Assembly: GCA_005880175.1 (NCBI GenBank)
Contig: VBJR01000024.1
Coordinates: 1-21,630 of the forward strand
Length of the DNA stretch: 21,630 nucleotides
Origin: Chloroflexota bacterium
Lineage (GTDB): Bacteria > Chloroflexota > Dormibacteria > Dormibacterales > Dormibacteraceae
Direction of reading: 5' to 3'
Shown here: piece after piece, positions 5,991 to 12,822 of the stretch
How positions within the stretch are numbered: the stretch's first letter is position 1
Layout: each line of letters starts with the position of its first letter
Notes under the pieces: generated by a model
Told to the model about the DNA's origin: nothing
Databases searched by the model: none
Seen by the model: only the letters and a program-made list of their open reading frames with translations
Made by a program: the position numbers and the translations under genes

Positions 5991-7232
5991 GTGCCCGGGG
6001 AGCGCCGGTTCCCGGACGGGTTCCTGTGGGGCTGCGCCACCGCCGCCCACCAGGTCGAGGGCGGCAACCACAACTCCGACTGGTGGGAGTTCGAGCGGCG
6101 GGGCGGCATCCACACCGGCGACAGCGCGGACCCGGCGTGCGACCAGTACCGGCGGTTCCGCGAGGACTTCGCGCTGCTGGGCCGCCTCCACAACAACGCG
6201 CACCGTTTGTCGATCGAGTGGTCCCGCGTCGAGCCGGCGCCGGGCCAGTTCGATCGGGCGCAGATCGAGCACTACCGGGAGGTGCTGGCCGAGCTCCGGG
6301 CCCAGGGCATGACGCCGATGGTCACGCTCCACCACTTCACGTCGCCCCTCTGGTTCAGCGAGCGCGGCGGCTGGGCGGCGTCGGGCGCGGTCGAGGCGTG
6401 GCTGCCGTTCGTGCGCCGCGTCGCCGAGGAGCTCGGGGAGCTGGTCGGCCTCTGGTGCACGATCAACGAGCCCAACATCTACGCCTACCAGGGCTGGGTC
6501 GCGGGCGAGTTCCCGCCCGGCCGGCGTGGCGACCTGCTCGGCGTGTTCCGCGTGCTCGGCAACCTGCGCCGCGCGCACGAGGCCGCGTGCCGCGAGCTGC
6601 GCCGTCTCACGCCGGTGGTGCCGGTCGGCCTCGCCCAGCACCGCTGGCTGATGATCCCCGCGAACGAGCGCCGGCGGCTGGACCGGTTCGCGGCCGGCAC
6701 GGCGGCGTTCTTCATGGACCGCTGGCCGGTGGGCCCGGGCCGCTGGTCGCCGGTCGTCGAGGCGGCCGGGGACTACGTCGGCCTCAACCACTACACGGGC
6801 TCGCGGGTCGAGTTCTCCGCCCGGCACGCGGGGGAGGGATTCGCCCGGCGCTCGAACCCGCCGGGCCTGCCCGAGTCAGATTTCGGCTGGGCCGTGCGGC
6901 CCCGCTGGCTGCGCGACTGCGTGGAGGCGCTGCGGCCGCTGGGCCGGCCGGTCTACGTCACCGAGAACGGGATCGCGTCACGGGACGACCGCGCCCGCGT
7001 CGAGTACCTGCGGGGGGTGCTCGGCGAGCTGTGGGAGGCGATCCAGGCGGGCGCCGACGTGCGCGGGTACTTCCACTGGTCGTCGCACGACAACTTCGAG
7101 TGGGCGCACGGGTACTCGATGCGGTTCGGGCTGATCGAGGTGGACCTGGAGACGCAGCGGCGCACGGTGAAGCCCAGCGGGGAGCTCTTCGCCCGGATCG
7201 CCGCCGCCAACGCGCTGCCGGCCGCGGACTGA
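5991..7232 (+). CDS. Glycoside hydrolase family 1 beta-glycosidase
   Basis: A 413-residue enzyme from GTG 5991, 5 nt after the preceding stop. FLWGCATAAHQVEGGN (11-26) is the GH1 N-terminal signature. Other landmarks are RLSIEWSRVEP (72-82), HHFTSPLWF (114-122), CTINEPN with the acid/base Glu160, GLNHYTG (264-270), YVTENG with the nucleophile Glu325, and FHWSSHDNFEWAHGYSMRFGL near the end. Both catalytic glutamates and the sugar-binding Gln21/His/Asn/Trp set are present, so it should be active as a retaining beta-glucosidase, beta-galactosidase or related enzyme. It lacks a signal peptide, so it acts in the cytoplasm on imported or internally produced glycosides. It is at the short end of the family (usually 420-470 aa); the middle stretch 225-262 is compressed. 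No SD is evident; translation probably depends on coupling with the gene before. Confidence 0.93.
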   Translation: MPGERRFPDGFLWGCATAAHQVEGGNHNSDWWEFERRGGIHTGDSADPACDQYRRFREDFALLGRLHNNAHRLSIEWSRVEPAPGQFDRAQIEHYREVLAELRAQGMTPMVTLHHFTSPLWFSERGGWAASGAVEAWLPFVRRVAEELGELVGLWCTINEPNIYAYQGWVAGEFPPGRRGDLLGVFRVLGNLRRAHEAACRELRRLTPVVPVGLAQHRWLMIPANERRRLDRFAAGTAAFFMDRWPVGPGRWSPVVEAAGDYVGLNHYTGSRVEFSARHAGEGFARRSNPPGLPESDFGWAVRPRWLRDCVEALRPLGRPVYVTENGIASRDDRARVEYLRGVLGELWEAIQAGADVRGYFHWSSHDNFEWAHGYSMRFGLIEVDLETQRRTVKPSGELFARIAAANALPAAD

Positions 7233-7249
7233 CCCGCGGCGGGCGTCAG
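7229..7249. terminator. Hairpin between convergent genes, stop codons in the stem
   Basis: CTGA (7229-7232) pairs with TCAG (7246-7249) and CCCG (7233-7236) with CGGG (7240-7243), with a 2-nt bulge on one side and a 3-nt loop. The TGA of the GH1 gene and the reverse-complement stop of the lipoprotein gene pair with each other. It probably serves both genes, although there is no T tract. Confidence 0.45.
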
Positions 7250-7653
7250 CCGTGGTCCGGGAAGGTGCCCCAGTTGGGCGGCCAGGACTCGCCGACCGCC
7301 TCGCCCGTGTTCTGGTCGTACGGTCCCGGGATGTCGCCGATGGTCGCGCCGGTGACCGCGTTGTAGACGAAGATGACCCAGTGCTCGTGGGCGCCGCGAA
7401 GGCTGACGTCGCCGGCGACGGCGACGAGCCAGACCCGCTGCTTGCCCGGTGGCGCGTACTGGTCGGCGTTCTGGACCTGGCTGGCCTTGACGAACTCCTG
7501 CCAGGTCATCAGCTTGGCCTCTCGGCGGGTCACCGAGGCCACGTTCTTCTCGGTGGAGGAGTGGTTGATGGCGTCCTGGCGGCTGAGCCAGACGCCCTGG
7601 CCGCAGCCCGCGAGGAGGAGGGACAGGGTCAGTGCGGCGAGGAGCCGGTGCAT
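7246..7653 (-). CDS. Small secreted lipoprotein of unknown function
   Basis: A 135-residue protein from ATG 7653. Residues 1-17 are a lipoprotein signal: MHRLLAALTLSLLLAGC, with lipobox LAGC and Cys17 as the lipidation site. The mature part is soluble, contains MTWQEFVKASQVQ, PPGKQRVWLVAVAGDVS, HWVIFVYNAVTGATIGD and ends WPPNWGTFPDHG. The WVIFVYNAVTGATIG stretch resembles a beta-rich domain with a PepSY-like last strand, but I do not recognise a family. It faces GH1 convergently and the LLM/ccm operon divergently. There is no SD; a TAGGCT -10 box 9 nt before the ATG implies a very short leader. Confidence 0.8.
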   Translation of the reverse strand: MHRLLAALTLSLLLAGCGQGVWLSRQDAINHSSTEKNVASVTRREAKLMTWQEFVKASQVQNADQYAPPGKQRVWLVAVAGDVSLRGAHEHWVIFVYNAVTGATIGDIPGPYDQNTGEAVGESWPPNWGTFPDHG

Positions 7654-7662
7654 TCTCGTAAC

Positions 7663-7668
7663 AGCCTA
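7663..7668 (-). promoter_or_regulatory. -10 box TAGGCT for the lipoprotein gene
   Basis: On the minus strand TAGGCT (7668-7663) lies 9 nt before ATG 7653. It shares bases 7667-7668 with the plus-strand -10 box of the ccm operon. Confidence 0.5.
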
Positions 7669-7672
7669 AACT
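7667..7672 (+). promoter_or_regulatory. -10 box TAAACT, leaderless promoter of the LLM-ccm operon
   Basis: TAAACT is followed by 7 nt and the GTG start at 7680, so the first base of the mRNA would be the start codon. This is the only visible promoter for the ten-gene run to 14765 and supports the GTG start over the out-of-frame ATG at 7678, which is followed directly by a stop. Confidence 0.5.
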
Positions 7673-7679
7673 GCCGAAT

Positions 7680-8537
7680 GTGAAACTGGGGCTCACGGTC
7701 CCCTACACGGACGACGTGGCCAGGGAGAGCACCCGCGCGTTCGTGCAGGCGGCCGATCGGCTCGGCTACGACAAGATCTGGGTCGCCGAGGCGTATGGCT
7801 GGGACGCGTTCACGGTCCTGACCGAGATGGCCTGCCAGACGGAGCGGATCCAGCTGGCCACGGGCATCGCGGGCCACCAGGTCGTCGCGGGCTGGCACGG
7901 CGTCCCGTTCGAGCGCGGCGTCCGCCGGATGCGGGAGACGATGGAGATCGTGCGGACGGTGCTCCGCCGCGACCGCCTCGCGTACGAGGGCGAGGTCTTC
8001 CGCCTGGACATGGGCCTGAAGCTGATCACGCATCCCGTGCGCGACCGCATCCCGATCTACCTGGCGACGCTGACGCCGTCCGGCCTGGCGCTGGCCGGCG
8101 AGCTGGCGGACGGCTGGCTGCCGGTGTTCTTCTCGCCCGGCCACTTCGAGGCGGTCCTGCGGCCGCAGCTCGAGCGGGGCGCGCAGCGGTCCGGCCGCTC
8201 GCTGGACGAGCTGTCGATCTGCGTCTCGCAGCCCGTCGTGGTCACCGACGACGTGGACGCGGGCCGCGACTCCGTCCGGCCCCAGCTGGCGCTGTACATC
8301 GGGGGCATGGGGTCCCGGGAGCGGAACTACTACAACCAGCTCTTCCGGCGGTACGGGTTCGAGGCGGAGGCCGAGCGGATCCAGGACCTCTACCTGTCGC
8401 GCCGGCGCGAGGAGGCCATGGCCGCGATCACCACCGAGATGATCGACCTGGTGACCGGCCTGCGGGTGCCCGGCGGCGGCCCGGACGCCGTCCTGGAGGC
8501 CCTCGAGGCGCTGGCCCCCGAGAGGGCCGCGGCGTGA
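7680..8537 (+). CDS. LLM-class (F420/FMN-dependent) oxidoreductase, lacking an internal segment
   Basis: A 285-residue luciferase-like monooxygenase-fold protein from GTG 7680. It shows MKLGLTVPY at the N-terminus, AADRLGYDKIWVAEAYGWDAFTVLTEMACQTERIQLATGI (24-63), then GHQVVAGWHGVPFERGVRRMRETMEIVRTVL, IPIYLATLTPSGLALAGELADGWLPVFF and a C-terminal helix bundle. The family reduces or oxidises substrates with F420 or FMN. In full-length members about 30 residues (the RTP...TLD.LSGGR..LGLG strand-helix-strand) lie between the LATGI strand and SG-x-QVVEGWHG. Here I63 is followed directly by AGHQ (about nt 7866-7872). The frame is kept, so the ORF stays open, but a core beta-alpha unit of the barrel is missing and folding would be doubtful. 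It overlaps the next gene by GTGA and leads the ccm operon. Confidence 0.85.
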   Translation: MKLGLTVPYTDDVARESTRAFVQAADRLGYDKIWVAEAYGWDAFTVLTEMACQTERIQLATGIAGHQVVAGWHGVPFERGVRRMRETMEIVRTVLRRDRLAYEGEVFRLDMGLKLITHPVRDRIPIYLATLTPSGLALAGELADGWLPVFFSPGHFEAVLRPQLERGAQRSGRSLDELSICVSQPVVVTDDVDAGRDSVRPQLALYIGGMGSRERNYYNQLFRRYGFEAEAERIQDLYLSRRREEAMAAITTEMIDLVTGLRVPGGGPDAVLEALEALAPERAAA

Positions 8538-9055
8538 CGGGCGGCCGGCTGGCCTGGGCCGCGGCCGCGGCGGGGGCCGCGGTGCTGGTGACGGCGCTGG
8601 CCTGGGGGCTGGTGCATCCGGCCAGCAAGCCCCCGGACGCGGTGCTCGGCAAGGTCGCGCCGAACCTCGTGGTGCAGGGCATCGGCGGGACGTCCGCCAG
8701 CCTGGATGCGCTCCGCGGCCGCCCGGTGGTCCTCAACTTCTGGGCCTCCTGGTGCGCGCCCTGCCGGCAGGAGGAGGTGCCTCTCAAGGCCGCCGCGCAG
8801 CGCCTCGAGGGTCGCGTAGCGTTCCTCGGCGTGGACTTCCGCGACTCGCCCGACGCCGCCCGCGCCACCCAGGACCGCGTGCAGTACCCGTATCCGGTCG
8901 GTCCCGCCGGCGAGGCGGCCGCGGCCCGGTACGGGGTCACGGCGCCGCCCGAGACGTTCTTCCTGGACGCCAGGGGGGTCGTGGTCGCCCGCTTCGTGGG
9001 CCCGCTCGACGCCGGCCTGATCGACCGGTACCTGGAGCTGGTGGGGGCGGGATGA
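8534..9055 (+). CDS. ccmG: TlpA/ResA/CcmG-type membrane-anchored thioredoxin
   Basis: A 173-residue protein. Residues 7-27 are an N-terminal membrane anchor (AWAAAAAGAAVLVTALAWGL), then a TlpA-like domain: VAPNLVVQGIGG, LRGRPVVLNFWASWCAPCRQEE with Cys74-Ala-Pro-Cys77, VAFLGVDFRDSPDAARA, and the cis-Pro region APPETFFLD. The extracytoplasmic thioredoxin domain would keep the haem-binding cysteines of apocytochrome c reduced, drawing electrons from a CcdA/DsbD-type partner not seen here. The start is GTG 8534, overlapping the upstream stop as GTGA; the end overlaps ccmE as ATGA. Position next to ccmE supports the CcmG role over a general TlpA role. Confidence 0.9.
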   Translation: MTGGRLAWAAAAAGAAVLVTALAWGLVHPASKPPDAVLGKVAPNLVVQGIGGTSASLDALRGRPVVLNFWASWCAPCRQEEVPLKAAAQRLEGRVAFLGVDFRDSPDAARATQDRVQYPYPVGPAGEAAAARYGVTAPPETFFLDARGVVVARFVGPLDAGLIDRYLELVGAG

Positions 9056-9450
9056 GGGCGTCCTTGAAGTGGCTCGGCCTCGGCGTGGTCGTGGCGGCCT
9101 GCGTCGGCTACCTGGTGGTGTCGGCAACCGGCAGCAGCGCCGAGTACTACCAGACGGTGGGCGAGATGCGCAGCCACGGCAGCAGCGGCGACGTTCGCGT
9201 CCTGGGCACGGTCCAGAACGACGTCGTCCGCACCGACGGCGGCCTCCACGTGCGCTTCACCGCGGCCCAGGACGGGCAGACGATGCCGGTGGACTACCGG
9301 GGGACGGTGCCGGACATCTTCAAGCCCGGGATCCAGGTGGTCGTCGACGGCCGGATGGGCTCCGACGGCGTCTTCCACGCGCGGACGCTGGAGGCGAAGT
9401 GCCCGTCCAAGTTCTCGTCGGCGCAGTCGCAGGGTACCCCCACCAGCTGA
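9052..9450 (+). CDS. ccmE: CcmE haem chaperone, Cys-ligand type
   Basis: A 132-residue protein: a short N-terminal membrane anchor (6-25), then the OB-fold: VRVLGTVQNDVVR (48-60), LHVRFTAAQDG, MPVDYRGTVPDIFKPGIQVVVDGRMGSDGVFHARTLEAKCPSK. The YRGTVPDIFKPG and DGVFHARTLEAK segments match CcmE closely. CcmE binds haem covalently in the periplasm or outside the membrane and hands it to CcmF. In classical CcmE the haem ligand is the His of LAKHDE-x-Y; here that position is Cys117 in AKCPSKF, as in the CxxxY CcmE form known from archaea and some sulfate reducers, with Phe121 replacing the Tyr. The ATG overlaps the ccmG stop (ATGA). Confidence 0.92.
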   Translation: MRASLKWLGLGVVVAACVGYLVVSATGSSAEYYQTVGEMRSHGSSGDVRVLGTVQNDVVRTDGGLHVRFTAAQDGQTMPVDYRGTVPDIFKPGIQVVVDGRMGSDGVFHARTLEAKCPSKFSSAQSQGTPTS

Positions 9451-9451
9451 C

Positions 9452-11419
9452 ATGGTCCTGGCCGACCTGGGCAGCGCGTTCCTGCTCGCCAGCCTGGCGC
9501 TCGTGGTGCTCAGCGCCGGCGTGGGCCTGGTCGCCGGCCGCGGCGACGACCACCGGCTGGCGGCCGTGGGGCGGCGAGCGTTCTATGCCGGCGCCGCCGG
9601 CCTGGTCGGGGCATCCGCGATGCTGCTGGCCGCGCTCCTCACCCGGGACTTCACCGTCGCCTACGTCTTCGAGCACTCGGACCGGAGCCTGTCGATCCCG
9701 CTGACGGCGGCGGCGTTCTACGGCGGCCAGGAGGGCTCGCTGCTGTACTGGGCCCTGCTGCTGTCGGCGATGGGGTCGGTCTCGCTCGCGGCCGGCGCCG
9801 CGGCCAGCGTCCGGCTGACGGCATACGCCAACGCCGTGCTGGCGGGCATCACGGCCTTCTTCCTGGTGGTGATGGTGTTCGTGGCCAGCCCGTTCGCGCT
9901 GCTGCCGGTGACGCCGACCGACGGCCTCGGCCTGAACCCGCTGCTGCGCGACGGCGGCATGCTGATCCACCCGCCGTTCCTCCTCGCCGGCTACAGCGCG
10001 TTCGCCGTGCCGTTCGCGTTCGCGATCGCGGCGCTGCTGGCCGGCCGCCAGGACGCCGCGTGGGTGGCCCACACGCGCCGGTATGCGCTGGTCGCGTGGG
10101 GCCTGCAGAGCGTCGGCCTGACGCTCGGCATGTGGTGGGCGTACCACGTGCTGGGCTGGGGCGGGTACTGGGGCTGGGACCCGGTGGAGAACGCGGCGCT
10201 GATGCCCTGGCTGGCCACCACCGCGTACATCCACTCGGCCCAGGTCCAGGAGCGGCGGGGGACGCTGCGGGCCTGGAACTTCGGGCTGGTGATCGCGGCG
10301 TTCCTGCTGACGATCCTGGGCACGTTCCTGGTGCGCAGCGGCGTCCTGCCGTCCGTGCACAGCTTCGCCGTGAGCCCGCTCGGGCCGTGGTTCTTCGGCT
10401 TCCTGGTCGCGGCGGTGGCGGTGTCGGGCGCCGCGCTCGCCCGGCGGTCGGGGCAGCTCCGCTCGCCGGTGCCGGTCGAGGCGGCGGCCTCCCGCGAGGG
10501 CGCGTTCCTGCTCCAGAACGTCCTGCTGGTGGCGCTGACGGCCGCGGTGCTGTGGGGCACGCTGCTGCCGCTGATCAGCGGGATGACCGGCCGCGAGCTC
10601 GTGGTCGGCGCGCCGTACTACGAGCGGGCCGGCGCCCCGATCATGCTGGCGCTGCTGGCGCTGCTCGCGGTGGGCCCGCTGCTGCCCTGGCGGCGCGTGC
10701 GCGACGGCTGGCTGAAGCTGCTGCGCTGGCAGCTCGCCGGCGCCGCGCTCGTCCTCGCCGCGCTCCTGGCGGGGGGCGTGCGCCAGCCCGGCGCGCTGGT
10801 CGCCCTGCCCCTGGTGGCGGCGGGCCTGGTCACGTGCCTCCTGGAATACGGACGCGGCGCGGCGTTCGCGCGCCGGCTCGCCGGGCCGTGGCCGGCGGCC
10901 GCCGTGCGCGTCCTGGGCCAGAACCGCCGGCGCTACGGCGCCTACCTGGCCCACTTCGGCATTCTGGTGGTGGCCGCCGGCCTGGTCGGCTCGCACGTCT
11001 GGCAGCAGTCGCGGCAGGTGACGCTGCGGCCCGGCGAGTCGGTGACCGTCGGCGCGCACACCCTGACGTACGAGGGGATGGCGTCGCGGAGCGCGGGCGA
11101 CCACGACGAGCTGGTGGCGCGGCTGCGGCTCGGCGACGAGACGCTGGAGCCGGCCCGGCTGACGTACCCGAGCCTGGGCGGCCAGGCGCTGACCCGGGTC
11201 GCGATCCGCAGCACCCCGCTCGACGACGTGTACGTGGTGCTGGCCGGCGCTGACGGCGACGGCGTCGCCGTGACGGTGTTCGTCAACCCGCTCGTGACGT
11301 GGATCTGGGTCGGCGGGGCGCTGCTCGTGGCCGGGGTCTTGCTCGGCAACCTGGTCCGGCCGGAGGCGGAGGTGGAGCGCGCCCCGGCCCCGGTCGGCGC
11401 GACGGCCCCCGCCCGATGA
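9452..11419 (+). CDS. ccmF: CcmF haem lyase subunit
   Basis: A 655-residue polytopic membrane protein with about 14-15 hydrophobic segments. The haem-handling WWD motif is WGGYWGWDPVENAALMPWL (about 236-254). Conserved histidines flank it: IHPP (His172), YHVLGW (His232) and YIHSAQ (His261). AFYGGQEGSLLYW (88-100) and LTILGTFLVRSGVLPSVHSFA are further CcmF signatures. The C-terminal extracytoplasmic part carries LTRVAIRSTPLDDVYVVLAG and a last TM helix starting NPLVTWIWVGG. CcmF joins haem delivered by CcmE to the CxxCH cysteines of apocytochrome c. Length is normal (about 630-670) and no gap is seen relative to the family. It starts 1 nt after ccmE; its stop overlaps the next small ORF as ATGA. 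Confidence 0.97.
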   Translation: MVLADLGSAFLLASLALVVLSAGVGLVAGRGDDHRLAAVGRRAFYAGAAGLVGASAMLLAALLTRDFTVAYVFEHSDRSLSIPLTAAAFYGGQEGSLLYWALLLSAMGSVSLAAGAAASVRLTAYANAVLAGITAFFLVVMVFVASPFALLPVTPTDGLGLNPLLRDGGMLIHPPFLLAGYSAFAVPFAFAIAALLAGRQDAAWVAHTRRYALVAWGLQSVGLTLGMWWAYHVLGWGGYWGWDPVENAALMPWLATTAYIHSAQVQERRGTLRAWNFGLVIAAFLLTILGTFLVRSGVLPSVHSFAVSPLGPWFFGFLVAAVAVSGAALARRSGQLRSPVPVEAAASREGAFLLQNVLLVALTAAVLWGTLLPLISGMTGRELVVGAPYYERAGAPIMLALLALLAVGPLLPWRRVRDGWLKLLRWQLAGAALVLAALLAGGVRQPGALVALPLVAAGLVTCLLEYGRGAAFARRLAGPWPAAAVRVLGQNRRRYGAYLAHFGILVVAAGLVGSHVWQQSRQVTLRPGESVTVGAHTLTYEGMASRSAGDHDELVARLRLGDETLEPARLTYPSLGGQALTRVAIRSTPLDDVYVVLAGADGDGVAVTVFVNPLVTWIWVGGALLVAGVLLGNLVRPEAEVERAPAPVGATAPAR

Positions 11420-11490
11420 CCTGGGTCGTGGCCACCCTGCTGCTCGCGGTCGCCGTCCCGTACGTGCTGTGGCCGCTGCTCCGCCGGTGA
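11416..11490 (+). CDS. 24-residue membrane micropeptide (CcmI-anchor-like)
   Basis: An ATG at 11416 overlaps the ccmF stop (ATGA), and its own stop overlaps the ccmA start (GTGA, 11487-11490), so translation would be coupled through it. The product is MTWVVATLLLAVAV followed by PYVLWPLLRR: a single membrane helix ending in two arginines, with the cytoplasmic end at the C-terminus. The pattern hydrophobic-helix-P-L-L-R-R is the usual N-terminal anchor of CcmI/CycH or short zinc-ribbon proteins encoded at this place in ccm operons. Here nothing follows the anchor. It could be a genuine micropeptide that helps CcmF, or a remnant of a larger protein. The exact stop/start overlaps on both sides favour a real translated cistron. 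Confidence 0.65.
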   Translation: MTWVVATLLLAVAVPYVLWPLLRR

Positions 11491-12143
11491 GCGCCGCCGT
11501 CCGGGCCGTGTCGCTGGTCCAGCGCTTCGGGCCGCACGTCGCCCTGGGGCCGCTGGACCTGGAGCTGCCGGCCGGGGCCCGGCTGGCCGTGCTGGGCGGC
11601 AACGGCGCCGGCAAGACGACGCTGCTCCGCATGCTGGCGACCGCGGCCCGGCCGGCGTCGGGCCGCCTCGAGGTGCTGGGCCTGGACGCCGTCCGGCAGC
11701 GGGACCGCCTGCGCGCCCGGCTCGGTCACCTGGGCCACCAGGCCGGCCTGTACCCGGCCCTGACCGCGCTCGAGAACCTGGAGTTCTTCGCCGAGCTGCA
11801 CGGGCTGGGCCGCGCCGACGCCGCGGACGCGCTGGCCCTGGTGCGGCTGGACGCCCGGGCCGGCACGCGCGCCGAGCGCCTGTCGCGGGGCCAGCAGCAG
11901 CGGCTGGCGCTGGCCCGCGCGCTGCTCCACCGGCCCGAGCTGCTGGTGCTCGACGAGCCCGACGCCAGCCTGGACGCCGAGGGCCGCGCGCTCCTGGCCG
12001 GCCTGTTCGCCGGCCGGACCGTGGTCATGGCCACGCACGACGCGGCGCTGGCTCGCGAGGTCTGCGACCGCGCGCTCCTGCTCCGGGCCGGCCGGGCGGC
12101 CGGCGATCCCTGGACGCTGCGGGTCGTCGGAGCGGAGGGCTGA
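11487..12143 (+). CDS. ccmA: CcmA, ATP-binding subunit of the haem-handling ABC transporter
   Basis: A 218-residue ABC ATPase from GTG 11487. Walker A GGNGAGKT (37-44), a Q-loop in GHLGHQAGLYPALTALENLEFF, ABC signature LSRGQQQRLALARAL, Walker B LLVLDEPDASLD, and switch His in VVMATHD. The size and LYPALTALENL..F segment are typical of CcmA. With CcmB it powers release of holo-CcmE from the CcmC-CcmD-CcmE complex. It overlaps the 24-codon ORF by GTGA and is followed by ccmB after 1 nt. Confidence 0.95.
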   Translation: MSAAVRAVSLVQRFGPHVALGPLDLELPAGARLAVLGGNGAGKTTLLRMLATAARPASGRLEVLGLDAVRQRDRLRARLGHLGHQAGLYPALTALENLEFFAELHGLGRADAADALALVRLDARAGTRAERLSRGQQQRLALARALLHRPELLVLDEPDASLDAEGRALLAGLFAGRTVVMATHDAALAREVCDRALLLRAGRAAGDPWTLRVVGAEG

Positions 12144-12144
12144 G

Positions 12145-12822
12145 GTGCGCTTCCTGGCCGTCGCCCTGGCCGTGGCCCGCAAGGACGTGCGGTGCGAGCT
12201 GCGCGGCCGCGAGCTGCTCCCCGCGCTGGTCCAGTTCGTCGTGCTGGCGCTCGTGATCGCCAACTTCGCGTTCGACGTGGACCTGGTCCAGGGGCCCCGG
12301 CTGTCGCCCGGCATCCTGTGGCTCGTGCTGGTGTTCGCGGGCCTGGTCGCGTTCGGCCGCGCGTTCGCCGGCGAGAAGGACAGCGGCTCGCTGGAGGCGG
12401 TGCTGCTGACCCCGGCCGGCGCCACGGCCGTCTTCGCCGGCAAGACCATCGCCGCGGCCGCGATGCTCGTCGCCTGCGAGGCCGTCCTGCTCCCGGCGAT
12501 GGCCGTGTTCCTCGGCAGCCCGATCTCCCCGCTGGTGGTCGCGACGGTGCTGCTGGCGACGATCGGGATGGCGGCCCTCGGCTGCCTGTTCGCCGCGCTG
12601 GCCGCCCAGACGCGGGCGCGCGAGCTGCTGCTGCCGGTGCTGGCGCTGCCGATCTGGGTGCCGTTCGTGGTCGTCGGCGGCCGCGCGGTGCAGCTGGCGA
12701 TGGCCGGCCAGTCGCCCTCGGCCCTGCCGCTGGCGAGCCAGCCGCTCCTCGTGCTGGCCGACTTCGACATACTGTTCCTGGTCGTGGCCTGCCTGGCCGC
12801 GCGCTTCGTGCTCGATGACTGA
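12145..12822 (+). CDS. ccmB: CcmB, membrane subunit of the haem-handling ABC transporter
   Basis: A 225-residue membrane protein from GTG 12145 with six hydrophobic segments. ALAVARKDVRCELRGRELLPALVQFVVLALVIANFAF opens the protein as in other CcmB (KDL..E.R.r...). The conserved FAGEKDSGSLEAVLLTPA loop (about 72-89) is diagnostic. It pairs with CcmA. The end overlaps ccmC by 8 nt. Confidence 0.95.
   Translation: MRFLAVALAVARKDVRCELRGRELLPALVQFVVLALVIANFAFDVDLVQGPRLSPGILWLVLVFAGLVAFGRAFAGEKDSGSLEAVLLTPAGATAVFAGKTIAAAAMLVACEAVLLPAMAVFLGSPISPLVVATVLLATIGMAALGCLFAALAAQTRARELLLPVLALPIWVPFVVVGGRAVQLAMAGQSPSALPLASQPLLVLADFDILFLVVACLAARFVLDD

Noticed and set aside
9320..11632. 770-codon minus-strand open frame across ccmF
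   Set aside because: Low-complexity Arg/Gln/His/Ala translation, an antisense shadow of ccmF, which has full family conservation on the plus strand.
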